A DNA stretch of 64,000 nt. It comes from Bacteroidota bacterium (lineage in GTDB: Bacteria > Bacteroidota > JABWAT01). The stretch is from positions 1 through 64,000 of the forward strand of contig JAKLJL010000002.1 of assembly GCA_023151185.1 (NCBI GenBank), given 5' to 3'. Of this stretch, positions 1 through 10,500 are shown one piece after another (the stretch's first letter is position 1; each line of letters starts with the position of its first letter). Below the pieces are notes generated by a model. The model saw only the letters and a list, made by a program, of their open reading frames with translations. It was not told the DNA's origin and searched no databases. Position numbers and translations under genes: made by a program.

Positions 1-30
1 TCGTCCGGACCGCAAAAGCCAGTCAAATGA
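1..30 (+). CDS. Possible 3' end of an upstream GIY-YIG nuclease paralogue (partial)
   Basis: The first 15 bases encode SSGPQ, exactly the last five residues of the GIY-YIG protein ending at 350, and this frame runs on to KPVK and a TGA at 28-30. Both stretches lie inside a 45-bp direct repeat. The simplest reading is that the window opens inside the tail of another copy of the same small gene. Only ten codons are visible, so this is inference. The next bases upstream would settle it. Confidence 0.35.
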   Translation, partial: SSGPQKPVK

Positions 31-41
31 CTGGCTTTTTT
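14..41 (+). terminator. Intrinsic terminator in repeat copy 1
   Basis: The 11-bp arms 14-24 and 29-39 pair perfectly around a four-base loop, with a T-rich 3' side. It overlaps the first in-frame ATG (27) of the following ORF, which argues against that ATG being the real start. Confidence 0.75.
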
Positions 42-59
42 GTTTTTCCCGGGATTGCT

Positions 60-350
60 TTGTTCTACACGTATATTATTAACACTCAAAAGACCTGCAG
101 ATTCTATATCGGGTTTACCGCAGATCTGGCAAAAAGAATTGAAAGGCATAATCTGGGAACTACCCGGTCCACGAAAAGAGGAAGACCCTGGGTATTGTTT
201 TACTTCGAAGAGTATACTTCAAAAACTACTGCACCCAAAAGAGAAAGAGAACTCAAAAGCTGGAAGTCACATCAGGCTATAGAAGCTCTGGTCAGTTCAG
301 TGCAGGAGGTCGTCCCGACCAGGCGGGAAGCCTCGTCCGGACCGCAATAG
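60..350 (+). CDS. Small GIY-YIG nuclease-domain protein (UPF0213/YhbQ-like)
   Basis: This protein of about 96 residues consists almost only of a GIY-YIG fold. The YTYII and FYIGFT strands stand where GIY and YIG occur, followed by a basic helix (DLAKRIERHN), the GRPW.L.Y.E segment and the RERELKSWKS helix with the expected glutamate. The family cleaves DNA, but free-standing members have poorly known roles. An ATG at 27 is in frame but lies in the preceding terminator hairpin, so the TTG at 60 is preferred. Neither start has a strong ribosome site. The last 18 residues (from VQEVVPT) do not belong to the fold and are encoded partly by the direct repeat. The gene looks like a repeated unit with its own terminator. 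Confidence 0.75.
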   Translation: MFYTYIINTQKTCRFYIGFTADLAKRIERHNLGTTRSTKRGRPWVLFYFEEYTSKTTAPKRERELKSWKSHQAIEALVSSVQEVVPTRREASSGPQ

Positions 351-377
351 TCAGTCAAATGACCGGCTTTTTTGTTT
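333..377 (+). repeat. 45-bp direct repeat, copy 2
   Basis: It matches 1-45 at 42 of 45 positions and includes the last residues and stop codon of the GIY-YIG gene. Two of the three changes (351 and 364) fall in the terminator stem, leaving one G-U pair and one A-C mismatch, so this copy is the weaker terminator. A GC-rich stretch just upstream (308-332) contains a short GGTCG/CGACC hairpin. Confidence 0.85.
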
Positions 378-562
378 ACAGCAGTTTTCACCTGATACTT
401 AATCAAGAATCTGGATCTATGACTAGTTCCTTTTTATTGAAAATTGAGGTTGGTACTAAAATGAATGCTTAAAACGGCGAGGCTGGAAATTTAACAGGCA
501 AAAAAAGAGAGGGTTATGAATCAGAAGGCATTAAAGCAAGGAACTGAGTCTGGCCCTGAATT
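378..562. other. Intergenic stretch with no clear gene
   Basis: No supported gene, RNA or long repeat is visible here. If the doubtful ORF at 563-850 is not real, the empty stretch extends to about 949. A 29-codon ORF starts at 516 behind a GAGAGGG Shine-Dalgarno-like run, but it cannot be assigned to a family. Confidence 0.5.
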
Positions 563-850
563 TTATTTTACAGAGCCTGCTTTCACCTGGGTTGGGGTCC
601 TTTGATCTGAAAGCATCCAGACTTTTTGATTATTTGTAAATTTAAAAATGGAATAGCTTTGGATATACTCATTTTTTATGAGCCACTTTTGAATAGATTC
701 GAAATCGTTGAAAAACAAACTTTCAACTTTATCCGAGTAGGAAAGTGTATATTCTGCTAGAAACCGAAAGGTAGTATCCGGCCAATGAAAGGTTTGTTCT
801 GTTTCTGACATTGGAAGCCCTTTTACTTTTTTGTAAATATCGAAAGACAA
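563..850 (-). CDS. Small hypothetical protein, doubtful
   Basis: The open frame is 95 codons if begun at the TTG at 850. An internal ATG at 811, preceded by AAAAGGGC, would give 82 residues and is the better start. The product has no signal peptide, no membrane segment and no motif I recognise, and is fairly rich in aromatic residues. It stands alone between the GIY-YIG unit and the peptidase promoter. It could be a real small gene or chance. Confidence 0.3.
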   Translation of the reverse strand: MSFDIYKKVKGLPMSETEQTFHWPDTTFRFLAEYTLSYSDKVESLFFNDFESIQKWLIKNEYIQSYSIFKFTNNQKVWMLSDQRTPTQVKAGSVK

Positions 851-949
851 TTGGTTACAAAACAGTGATATAAATCACAAGTTAGAAATTTAATTGAAAC
901 CCAATTTTCACTGCGTGAACTAAATTTGGCTTTAAACGGTGGTATTTAG

Positions 950-978
950 TTGACAAAACAACTAGGGCACACTATAAT
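950..978 (+). promoter_or_regulatory. Consensus sigma-70 type promoter of the M28 peptidase gene
   Basis: TTGACA (950-955) and TATAAT (973-978) are both perfect consensus hexamers with the ideal 17-bp spacer. The start codon at 1000 is preceded by AAGGAGGG, so the leader is very short, about 15 nt. This is an E. coli-style promoter, not the TTG/TAnnTTTG type of classical Bacteroidetes. Confidence 0.75.
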
Positions 979-999
979 TAAGGCAAAAGGAGGGTCTGA

Positions 1000-2568
1000 A
1001 TGAATTTTATAAAGTATTGTTTTCTAATATCAGGTTTTTTTTCAGGTCAGTTGTATGCACAGGTGAAAACTGAAACTGTGGATACTGCAATTGTTAATCA
1101 AATTAAACAGGAAGCATTGACGCGGTCTGAAGTCATGAATCTGCTAAAAAATCTGACTGATTTGAATGGTCCGAGGCTTACATTTTCGCCGGGTTATTCA
1201 AAGGCAGCTGAGTGGGTTAAAAAACAATTTTCAGAATGGGGAATTAACACTACTTTTCAACCTTTTGAACCGGTTGGTACAGGATGGAGCCTGAAGAATT
1301 ACAGTTTGGTTCTCAAGGGAGCACAGAATTTCCCAGTTATAAGTTTACCCAAAGCATGGACTTCACCGGTAAACGGCACCGTTGTTGGAGGATTGGTTAT
1401 TTTCAACCCAAAAGATGAAGCCGACCTGGATAAGTTTAAAGGCAGACTCAAAGGGCAATTTGTTTTAATTTCATCAGAACGGGAGATTGATCCGCATTTT
1501 GAACCGGATGCAACCCGGATAGCCGATTCAACCCTACTTAAACTGGCAAACGCATCACCTGATGACCAGGCCAGTCGAAGGGGACCGGAATCGGCGGCTG
1601 CAGCCAGACTGAATTTCTTAAAAATGAAACTGATCAGGGAGGAAAAACCTGTTGCAATTCTGGAGGGTAGCCGGGGTGATGCCGGAACCCTTTTTGTTAT
1701 GGGAAACTCAATTCCAAACTCACCTGAAACTCCCTATGAAAAACGGATTACACCTTTCAGTCCGGAAGTTCCTGTTTTACCGCCTCAATTGGTTGTTGCA
1801 GGCGAGCATTACAACAGGCTTTTACGTTTGGCAGAATCCGGCAGCCCGGTACTTCTCGAATTACGACTTGAAACCGAGACAACACCGCCTGTAAAAGGGT
1901 TTAACGTTATCGCAGAGATACCTGGCACTGATTTTAAAAATGAGTATGTCATAATTGGTGCCCACCTTGACAGCTGGCATGGCGGCACAGGAGCAACTGA
2001 CAATGGTGCTGGTGTTGTGGTCTGTATGGAATCTGCACGTATTCTTCAGAAACTTGCCTTAAAACCCAGAAGAACCATTCTGATTGGGCTTTGGGGGGGT
2101 GAGGAGCAGGGACTTCTTGGATCCAGAAGTTTCGTTAAACAAAATCTTGGTGAGAAGAGGGATAAGGTGGCTCCCTGGGATTCAGTAACCTATACCACCA
2201 TGGGAAAAAATTTTTCTGTCTATTTCAATATGGATAACGGCAGCGGGAAGTTCCGGGGGATTCATATGGAAGGAAATGAATTTGCGCGGCCGGTATTCAG
2301 AGCCTGGTTTAAACCATTTGAGAAAATGGGAGCAGCAACACTTTCACCAAAAAGTACCGGCAGCACTGACCATGTTGCATTTAATTCGCTTGGATTGCCC
2401 GGTTTTCAGTTTATTCAGGACCCATTGCATTACTTCCAACGAACCTGGCATTCGAACATGGATGTCTTCGATCATGCGATAGAAGGGGATTTAAAGCATA
2501 ATTCAGCTATTATGGCCAGTTTTGCCTGGATAGCCGCTACCAGGCCTGATCTTTTTCCGAGAAAGTAA
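1000..2568 (+). CDS. Secreted M28-family zinc peptidase with inserted PA-type domain
   Basis: This 522-residue exported aminopeptidase/carboxypeptidase-Q-like enzyme starts with a signal peptide ending LYA|Q near residue 20. A protease-associated-like segment occupies roughly residues 120-290. The catalytic domain then carries the M28 zinc set: H322 (GAHLD), D334 (TDNGAG), the glutamate pair E368/E369 (GGEEQG), D412 (NMDNG) and H484 (TWHSNMD). All expected ligands are present, so it should be active in the periplasm or outside, releasing residues from peptide ends. AAGGAGGG precedes the ATG, a consensus promoter lies just upstream and a shared terminator follows. The specificity cannot be read from the sequence. 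Confidence 0.9.
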   Translation: MNFIKYCFLISGFFSGQLYAQVKTETVDTAIVNQIKQEALTRSEVMNLLKNLTDLNGPRLTFSPGYSKAAEWVKKQFSEWGINTTFQPFEPVGTGWSLKNYSLVLKGAQNFPVISLPKAWTSPVNGTVVGGLVIFNPKDEADLDKFKGRLKGQFVLISSEREIDPHFEPDATRIADSTLLKLANASPDDQASRRGPESAAAARLNFLKMKLIREEKPVAILEGSRGDAGTLFVMGNSIPNSPETPYEKRITPFSPEVPVLPPQLVVAGEHYNRLLRLAESGSPVLLELRLETETTPPVKGFNVIAEIPGTDFKNEYVIIGAHLDSWHGGTGATDNGAGVVVCMESARILQKLALKPRRTILIGLWGGEEQGLLGSRSFVKQNLGEKRDKVAPWDSVTYTTMGKNFSVYFNMDNGSGKFRGIHMEGNEFARPVFRAWFKPFEKMGAATLSPKSTGSTDHVAFNSLGLPGFQFIQDPLHYFQRTWHSNMDVFDHAIEGDLKHNSAIMASFAWIAATRPDLFPRK

Positions 2569-2570
2569 AA

Positions 2571-2600
2571 AAAAGCCATCCGGCTGACCGGATGGCTTTT
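2571..2600. terminator. Bidirectional terminator between peptidase gene and eno
   Basis: A 13-bp perfect stem (AAAAGCCATCCGG with its complement, loop CTGA) has A and T runs on both sides, so it can end transcription of both converging genes. Confidence 0.85.
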
Positions 2601-2621
2601 AACCTAATTGTAAGCCGGAAC

Positions 2622-3977
<1,356 letters not shown>

Positions 3978-4027
3978 TTATCTTCATTCAGAAAAGCAAT
4001 TTAAGAGGATTAACTCTGGATTAATTC

Positions 4028-4489
4028 ATGCAAAGAAAGCTTTATCTGATGCGCCATGGTGAGGCCGAAAGTTCATCAGGAATACCCGATTTCGACCGTA
4101 ATCTAACAGAAAATGGCCAGTCAGAAGTTATTAACCGGTACCGTGAGTTTCTGATAGCCGGATACACTCCCGACCTCTTTCTGGTTTCTCCAATTCTGAG
4201 GGCTCAGCAAACTTTTTCAAAAATCCAGGCCGAATTTTCTTTGAATCATAAAAAATATGACTCATCTGCGTTAACCTACCTGAGTCACCCGTCTGCGGTC
4301 CTTCAGGAGCTTGCCGGCTGGACAGAGGGCTCAATTTTCCTGATCTCCCATCAGCCATTGATCGGGGATTTTATCCGGAAGGTAACCGGCCAGGCAAATC
4401 TGACGGTTTCAACGGGAAGTATTCATGTTCTCCAGTTTGATCCGGACAGTCACTGGAAATCCGGTAAACTAATCAACAGGTTTTTTTAA
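4028..4489 (+). CDS. sixA: SixA-type phosphohistidine phosphatase
   Basis: This 153-residue histidine phosphatase begins with the family signature LMRHGEAE, whose histidine forms the phospho-enzyme. The second catalytic arginine is in the SPILRAQQT segment and the partner histidine in ISHQP. SixA proteins remove phosphate from histidines of signalling proteins. This is a compact member without lid insertions. It lies 17 bp before purD and may share its transcript. The ribosome site is weak. Confidence 0.85.
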   Translation: MQRKLYLMRHGEAESSSGIPDFDRNLTENGQSEVINRYREFLIAGYTPDLFLVSPILRAQQTFSKIQAEFSLNHKKYDSSALTYLSHPSAVLQELAGWTEGSIFLISHQPLIGDFIRKVTGQANLTVSTGSIHVLQFDPDSHWKSGKLINRFF

Positions 4490-4506
4490 CAATCCCGAAG
4501 GTTTTT

Positions 4507-5802
4507 GTGAACGTTTTGATAGTTGGATCCGGGGGTCGTGAGGCCTCAATCGGATGGAAAATAAATCAGTCACCACTGCTGGATCACTTGTATTTTGCAC
4601 CTGGAAATGCAGGAACCAGTCAATATGGGGAAAATATACCCATAAAAGCACATCAAATTCAGGAACTGGCTGAATTTGCCCAGGCCAACCAAATTGATCT
4701 GACCCTTGTTGGACCGGAAGAACCCCTGGTTCTTGGTATCAGCGATTTGTTTCGTCAGAAAGGGCTTGCGATCTGGGGACCGGATTCTTTTTGCGCCAGG
4801 TTGGAAGGTTCTAAAATCGTCGCCAAATCCTTCATGAAAAAGTATGGGATTCCAACAGCGAAGTACCAGATTTTTAACCGGTCAGAAAAAGAAAACCTGT
4901 ACCGGTATCTGGAAACCGCTGATTACCCGCTTGTTTTGAAAGCAGACGGACTTGCGGCAGGAAAGGGTGTCCTTATTCCATCCACTAAAAACGAAGCAAT
5001 TGTTGCCGCACAGACGTTTTTTGAGGACAATCTGTTTGGTGAGGCAGGAAACCAGGTTGTAGCAGAAGAATTTATGTCGGGTGAGGAGGCAACAGTTTTT
5101 GTACTGACCGATGGGGAAAATTATCATATTCTGCCGCCTGCACAGGATCATAAGCGGATTGGCGACGGGGATTCAGGAAAAAACACCGGCGGAATGGGTG
5201 CTTATGTACCTGCACCAGCCTGTACACCCGAAATTCTTGAACTTGTAAGAAAAACAATCGTTGAGCCAACTCTTACCGGGTTAAAGTCAGAGGGTCATCC
5301 TTACAGAGGAGTTTTATACGTTGGGTTGATGTTGACCCCGGACGGACCCAAAGTTGTCGAGTATAATGTTCGTTTTGGTGATCCTGAATGCCAGGCTGTG
5401 ATGCTGATGCTTTCATCAGATTTATTGCCGGTTCTGAATGAAATTGCCCATGGTCAGCTTGTAAGCGGATTAAGTTTTAAATCCGGCTTTGCATCTGTGG
5501 TAGTAGCATCGGCAAAAGGATATCCGGATAAACTAACCCTGGGTGATCCCATCACCTTGGGGGCTTTGCCGGAGTCAGCCGATCAGGCTGTTTTTCTGGC
5601 TGGTGCAACTGAAAATGAAAATGGAGATTTAATCACATCCGGCGGCAGGGTGCTGGGTACGGCAGCTTTTGGGAAAACACTTAAAGACAGTCTGGATAGT
5701 GCTTACCAGATGATGTCAGCAATTCAGTTTAACGGAATGCATTACCGGAAGGATATTGGTCAGCGTGGACTCGATGCCTTAAAAAAATCGGAGAAAGTAT
5801 GA
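4507..5802 (+). CDS. purD: Phosphoribosylamine-glycine ligase
   Basis: PurD joins glycine to phosphoribosylamine using ATP, the second step of purine synthesis. The 431-residue chain shows the N-terminal GSGGREAS motif, the ATP-grasp segment LKADGLAAGKGV, the DHKR..DGD.G.NTGGMGAY stretch and the metal-binding VEYNVRFGDPE. Length is normal. The start is GTG, since no better ATG precedes the conserved MNVLIVGSGGRE. Its stop overlaps the next ATG by four bases, so the epimerase is probably cotranslated. purL and purM are elsewhere in the window, so the pathway is dispersed. Confidence 0.96.
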   Translation: MNVLIVGSGGREASIGWKINQSPLLDHLYFAPGNAGTSQYGENIPIKAHQIQELAEFAQANQIDLTLVGPEEPLVLGISDLFRQKGLAIWGPDSFCARLEGSKIVAKSFMKKYGIPTAKYQIFNRSEKENLYRYLETADYPLVLKADGLAAGKGVLIPSTKNEAIVAAQTFFEDNLFGEAGNQVVAEEFMSGEEATVFVLTDGENYHILPPAQDHKRIGDGDSGKNTGGMGAYVPAPACTPEILELVRKTIVEPTLTGLKSEGHPYRGVLYVGLMLTPDGPKVVEYNVRFGDPECQAVMLMLSSDLLPVLNEIAHGQLVSGLSFKSGFASVVVASAKGYPDKLTLGDPITLGALPESADQAVFLAGATENENGDLITSGGRVLGTAAFGKTLKDSLDSAYQMMSAIQFNGMHYRKDIGQRGLDALKKSEKV

Positions 5803-6728
5803 AAATTCTTGTCACTGGCGGTGCAGGTTTTATTGCCAGCCATGTTGTGGATGCCCTGATTCAAAAAGGACATCAGGTTTCCATCATCGATAACTTGTAT
5901 TCCGGAAAACTGGAAAATATTAATCCATCGGCAGATTTTCACAAACTGGATATCGGGGATCCGGCTGTTCACTCCCTAGTTGCCACATTTAAGCCCGAAA
6001 TTGTAATCCATCATGCTGCACAAATGGATGTTCGGAAGAGTGTATCCGACCCCCTGTTCGATGCCAATGTAAATGTTCTGGGGTCATTAAATCTGCTCGA
6101 AGCCTGCAGAATTCATGGTGTAAAAAAAGTGATTTTTTCTTCAACCGGTGGGGCTATATATGGGGAACAGGACTACTTTCCTGCCGATGAAGAACATCCA
6201 CTCAGACCGGTTTCCCCCTATGGGATCACAAAATTATGCCTTGAAAAATATTTGTTTTATTACCATGTTGTCCATGGCATGAACTATGTAATTCTCAGAT
6301 ACGGAAATATCTATGGCCCGAGGCAGAACCCGCACGGTGAGGCAGGAGTCATTGCCATTTTTATAAAAAAAATACTGGCGGGTGAGCAGCCAGTGATTAA
6401 TGGGCCGGGAACCCAAACACGGGATTATACCTATGTGGGGGATGTTGTTCAGGCAAACCTGCTGGCACTTGACTATGCCGGGGCTTCCGTTTTTAACGTT
6501 GGAACCGGAATTGAAACTGATGTGAACCAGCTTTTCGGAATGATTAACGCCAGACTTGGATCACCGGCCAAAGAGGTTCATGCTGAAGCCAAAGCCGGGG
6601 AACAGCTCAGATCGGTGCTTTCAACCCGTAAAATCAGTGAAACGCTTGGCTGGAAACAGCAGGTTGGGTTAGAGGAAGGAATGAATCTTACAGTTGACTG
6701 GTTTAAGTCACATTTTAGCGGTAAGTGA
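5799..6728 (+). CDS. NAD-dependent sugar-nucleotide epimerase/dehydratase (GalE-like)
   Basis: This 309-residue extended short-chain dehydrogenase has the NAD-binding motif TGGAGFIASHV at the start, a serine/threonine catalytic strand (SSTGGAIYG) and the catalytic YGITK tyrosine-lysine pair. RYGNIYGPRQNPHGEAGV is typical of UDP-glucose 4-epimerases. It probably interconverts UDP-hexoses for envelope sugars, though the substrate cannot be fixed. It overlaps purD by ATGA and runs into the next gene. Confidence 0.88.
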   Translation: MKILVTGGAGFIASHVVDALIQKGHQVSIIDNLYSGKLENINPSADFHKLDIGDPAVHSLVATFKPEIVIHHAAQMDVRKSVSDPLFDANVNVLGSLNLLEACRIHGVKKVIFSSTGGAIYGEQDYFPADEEHPLRPVSPYGITKLCLEKYLFYYHVVHGMNYVILRYGNIYGPRQNPHGEAGVIAIFIKKILAGEQPVINGPGTQTRDYTYVGDVVQANLLALDYAGASVFNVGTGIETDVNQLFGMINARLGSPAKEVHAEAKAGEQLRSVLSTRKISETLGWKQQVGLEEGMNLTVDWFKSHFSGK

Positions 6729-7584
6729 GGATTTTAACCTGAATACCAGAATTTGTTTCGTGGTTGTTTTTTTTCTTTCCCCACTGAGTTTCCTGTTCAG
6801 CCAGGACCTTCAACTTGAACCGCTGGCTGTCTTTCAAACGGGGAAGGAATTCAATAAAATTTCTGTTTCCGTATCCGGGGAGATCTACCTGCTTTCAGAA
6901 TCATTGTCTCAGGTTGAAAAACGGAATCAAAAAGGAGAAACTCTTTCTGCATTTGGCGGAAAGGGCTCTGGCCCTCAATTTCTGAACAGCCCCAAATCGG
7001 TTTGGGTGGGTAATGATTTGAATGTTTATGTAGCCGATTACGGGAACCACCGGATTACCATTCTAACCCGGGAGCTTGGATATATTTCATCGGTTTCGGG
7101 TCATGATCCCTCCAATGCTGAGATGTCTTTTGGTTACCCGGTCTTCATGTGTCTTTTGTTCAACAATGACTGGCTGATTGCGGATCAGGAAAACCGGGAT
7201 TTGATTAAATTTAACCTCCAGTTTGGTACAGTTTACCGGTTCGGAGGAATTGAAGCCGGGGCCTTTCAGTTAGTCCAGCCGGAACGTGGAGTTTTCTCGG
7301 AGGAGGAAGTTGGCGTTTTTGACCGTTCTGACAGCACCTTCAAGTTTTTTGATTGGTATGGAAATCCGGCACGGATTCTTAAATCTCCTGATGAAAATCT
7401 CTTTTTCCTGCAAAATCGCTGGATATCCATCCATGGAACAACTTTACGTTTACTGGATAACCCGGATAAAGTCATTGCTGACCTTGCCTGGCTTTTAACT
7501 GAACCCATTCTGGATGCAGCCGTCCGGCCGGGTAAACTGTATGTTCTGACTGCTTCGTCTGTTCTGATTCTAAAAATCCTGTGA
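6694..7584 (+). CDS. Exported six-bladed beta-propeller (NHL-like) protein
   Basis: About 280 residues follow a signal peptide that ends FLFS|QD. The mature part repeats YVADYGNHRITILT-like units, as in NHL propellers, with further blades at GSGPQFLNSPKSVWV and NRDLIKFNLQFG. No catalytic motif is visible, so it is likely a periplasmic binding or scaffold protein. The ATG at 6694 overlaps the epimerase gene by 35 bp and sits before an unusually long lead. The true start may be a non-ATG codon just after that gene, such as the CTG at 6739 behind GTGAGG. It ends in a GTGA overlap with the outer-membrane protein gene. Confidence 0.7.
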   Translation: MTGLSHILAVSEDFNLNTRICFVVVFFLSPLSFLFSQDLQLEPLAVFQTGKEFNKISVSVSGEIYLLSESLSQVEKRNQKGETLSAFGGKGSGPQFLNSPKSVWVGNDLNVYVADYGNHRITILTRELGYISSVSGHDPSNAEMSFGYPVFMCLLFNNDWLIADQENRDLIKFNLQFGTVYRFGGIEAGAFQLVQPERGVFSEEEVGVFDRSDSTFKFFDWYGNPARILKSPDENLFFLQNRWISIHGTTLRLLDNPDKVIADLAWLLTEPILDAAVRPGKLYVLTASSVLILKIL

Positions 7585-10500
7585 GAACCGGAATTCACCA
7601 TTTTTCCGGATCTGCATCCAGCCGGTCCGTTTTTTTTCTTTTCATCACGTTTCTAATTTCCTTTCTTCCTGCAACCCCGGGGTATTCCCAAAAATTTTCT
7701 ACCCATGCTGATTCCGTTTTAATAACTCCAGCTACCCGGTTTCCGTTGCCGATTCTTAAGGAAGAGGTCATTCTTTCAAAAAGTTTCCGGATTTCACCCG
7801 AAATAGAGCCCGTTGAGATTGTCTATGATATCCAGACCAAATCAGTCCGGATAACAGGTCTTGATTCAGCCAGGTTTTGGGGTCATTCAGATACCTTGTA
7901 CCTGGTTTACCAGTATTTACCATTTTCGTTGCAGAAGGAATATCGCCGGTATACAATCGGAAAAACAAATGCAGCCGGAAAGGAAATTCAGACTGCTCAG
8001 GCAACCGGCACACTTCAGGGGCTTACCGGACTTTGGGATGATTCCCGGTTAAGAAAATCAGGATCTTTCGTCCGGGGGGTTACGGTAGGATCAAACCGGG
8101 ACCTGACCCTGAACAGCGGATTCAGAATGGAACTGGATGGTAATCTGACAGATGATGTTGAAATATCAGCCGTGCTTTCGGATGAAAATACACCGATCCA
8201 GCCCGAGGGAAACACCCAAACACTTCAGGAATTGGACAAGGTTTTTATTGAGCTCCGCCATAAAAATTACACCCTGACATTAGGGGATTATTCTCTTAAC
8301 GAGAAAGAGTTCAGCTTTTCGCAATTCAGCAGAAAGCTGCAGGGTTTAATGGTAAGTGGTCGGGCCGGTTTCGGTAATGCCCGGTTTGCATTTGCCAATT
8401 CAAAGGGAAAGTTCAACTCGAATGAATTTCCCGGAACTGACGGCAATCAGGGACCTTACCGCCTCAGAGGACGTTACAATGAAAAATTTATTCTGGTGCT
8501 GGCAGGAACTGAACGGGTTTATCTGAATGGGATTTTGAAAACCAGAGGTGAAACAAACGATTACATCATTGATTATGCTTCAGGTGAAATCACCTTTACA
8601 CCAACTGTCCTGATTACTTCTTCCTCCCGGATTGTTGTGGATTTTGAATACTCCGACAGGCTATATGCACGGGATTTTTATTCAGCCGGGGCAGGTGTGG
8701 TCCTGCCGGGAACCTGGGGGGAAATCAAAATAAATGCCCTTCGGGAAGCTGACAACAAAAACGCCCCGATCGACTTGTCATTGACTGAGGCAGATAAGCA
8801 AACCATCCGGGCTGCAGGAAATGATCCGTTAAAAGCAGTAAAATCAGGAGTAGATTCGGTTGGGTTTTCGCCTGAAACTGGATTACCAGCAGGGAATTAC
8901 ATCCGGGTTGATTCTCTGATTTCAGGATCACCTGTTATTTTTTACCGGTATGCTCCCGGAAACCCACTGGCCGTTTACAGGGTTTCCTTTTCTGAAGTTA
9001 AAGCGGGGACCGGTGAGTATAGCCGCAAAACATTCGGCATTTATTCCTATGTTGGGACAGGAGGAAATTACAGCCCGGTGATATTTTTGCCATTACCGGC
9101 CTTAACTCAGGTTGTAAATCTGAAAACAAACTTAAAACTTGCGGATGGGTTGACCCTGGTTCAGGAATTTGCTGGTTCAGAAAGAGATGAAAACCAGTTT
9201 TCTGACGCCGGTGATGAGTTTAATCGGGATGTAGCTTTCTCAAATCTGCTTGAATTCCGGTCAAATAAAGTCACAGCAGGTTCTGTTGAACTCGGAAATT
9301 TTACTTCCTCTGCCTATCAGAAATATGTTGGCCAGCGGTTTACCTTTGCAGACCGGTATGAAGCTGTTGAATATGGCAGGAATTGGGGATTTGATGAAGC
9401 TGAAGAGGGAATTGAACGCCAGATTGAATGGTCGGGCGGATGGCAGTATATTAAACCAGTTCAAGTAAAAACTTCTGTCGGTTCTCTGAGTCAGGGAGGG
9501 CAGTTCAATTCCCAAAAAATGACCTTCCAGTTTGATGAAAAACTCCAGGACTGGGTTCATTCCTCCTGGAACCTGCTCAGAACGACTGCAAAAAATAAAC
9601 GGCTTCAGACACAAACCATGTGGAATCAATATTCAGGAAAGCTGAGTTACCCGAACCCGGTTCTGACACCTGAACTCTCCTTTCTGCATGAAGAGAAAAA
9701 AGTATCCGGTCTGGAAAACGACTCCCTTCACACCGATTCCCGGTTATCCGATGAAGGTGATCTTGGACTCGCATATTCTTCAGGGTTGATTTCTGTTTCA
9801 GGAAATGTAAAAATCCGGTTGGATTCAGAACCGGACAGCGGACGTTTTTTCCTGGCAAGCAGGGCTTATACTCAGAATTTTCAGTTTTCATTATCCGAGT
9901 GGAAACAGTTCAGAACCCAACTTCAATTAACCAATTATTTTAAGGAATTTACGACCCGGTTTCGTGAAAAAGGAAACCCCAACACAGAAGCAACCCTGAT
10001 CAGGTGGACAACTTTTTTCTCACCTTTCAATGCCGCAGTCGAATCTGAAACAGATTACCAGGTCAATACTCAGAAAACATCCCGGCAGGACCGGATTTTT
10101 ATTAAAGTGCTGAAGGGGTTTGGAAATTATATCTGGGTTGACTCAAATGAAAACGGAATTCAGGAAATCAATGAGTTTGAACTGACCCGGTTCGATGATG
10201 GTGAATATGTTCTGAGAACTTTCCCAAGTGAAGAGCTTGAACCCGTTGTCGATCTGAAAGCAACCTGGAAAATCAGACTAAAACCCTGGAAGTCAGAGGA
10301 TTTTAACTTTCTGCCCGAATGGATAGTTAAAAAGTGGTCGTCCGAAACAGTGTTAAATCTGGAGGAAAAAAGCAGAACAAAAAATGTCTCTGACGTGTAT
10401 TTTCTGCGGTTGGGGTCGTTTTTTAATGATTCTACCACAATTTCTGGAATCCAGCAATGGATTCAGGACCTTTTTTATAATGAGCAGAACCGGGATTTTA

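Larger units (their letters stand above)
1..45 (+). repeat. 45-bp direct repeat, copy 1 (gene tail plus terminator)
   Basis: This block recurs at 333-377 with only three mismatches (42 of 45 identical). It holds the end of the reading frame and a hairpin with an 11-bp perfect stem (14-24 with 29-39, loop AAAT) followed by T residues, so it works as an intrinsic terminator on the plus strand. The two copies bracket the GIY-YIG gene. Confidence 0.85.

Noticed and set aside
516-605. A 29-codon ORF behind a GAGAGGG sequence, ending in a TGA
   Set aside because: The peptide is short, gives no family match I can defend and overlaps the doubtful minus-strand ORF at 563-850. It could be a small peptide or the stump of a longer gene, but nothing visible decides.
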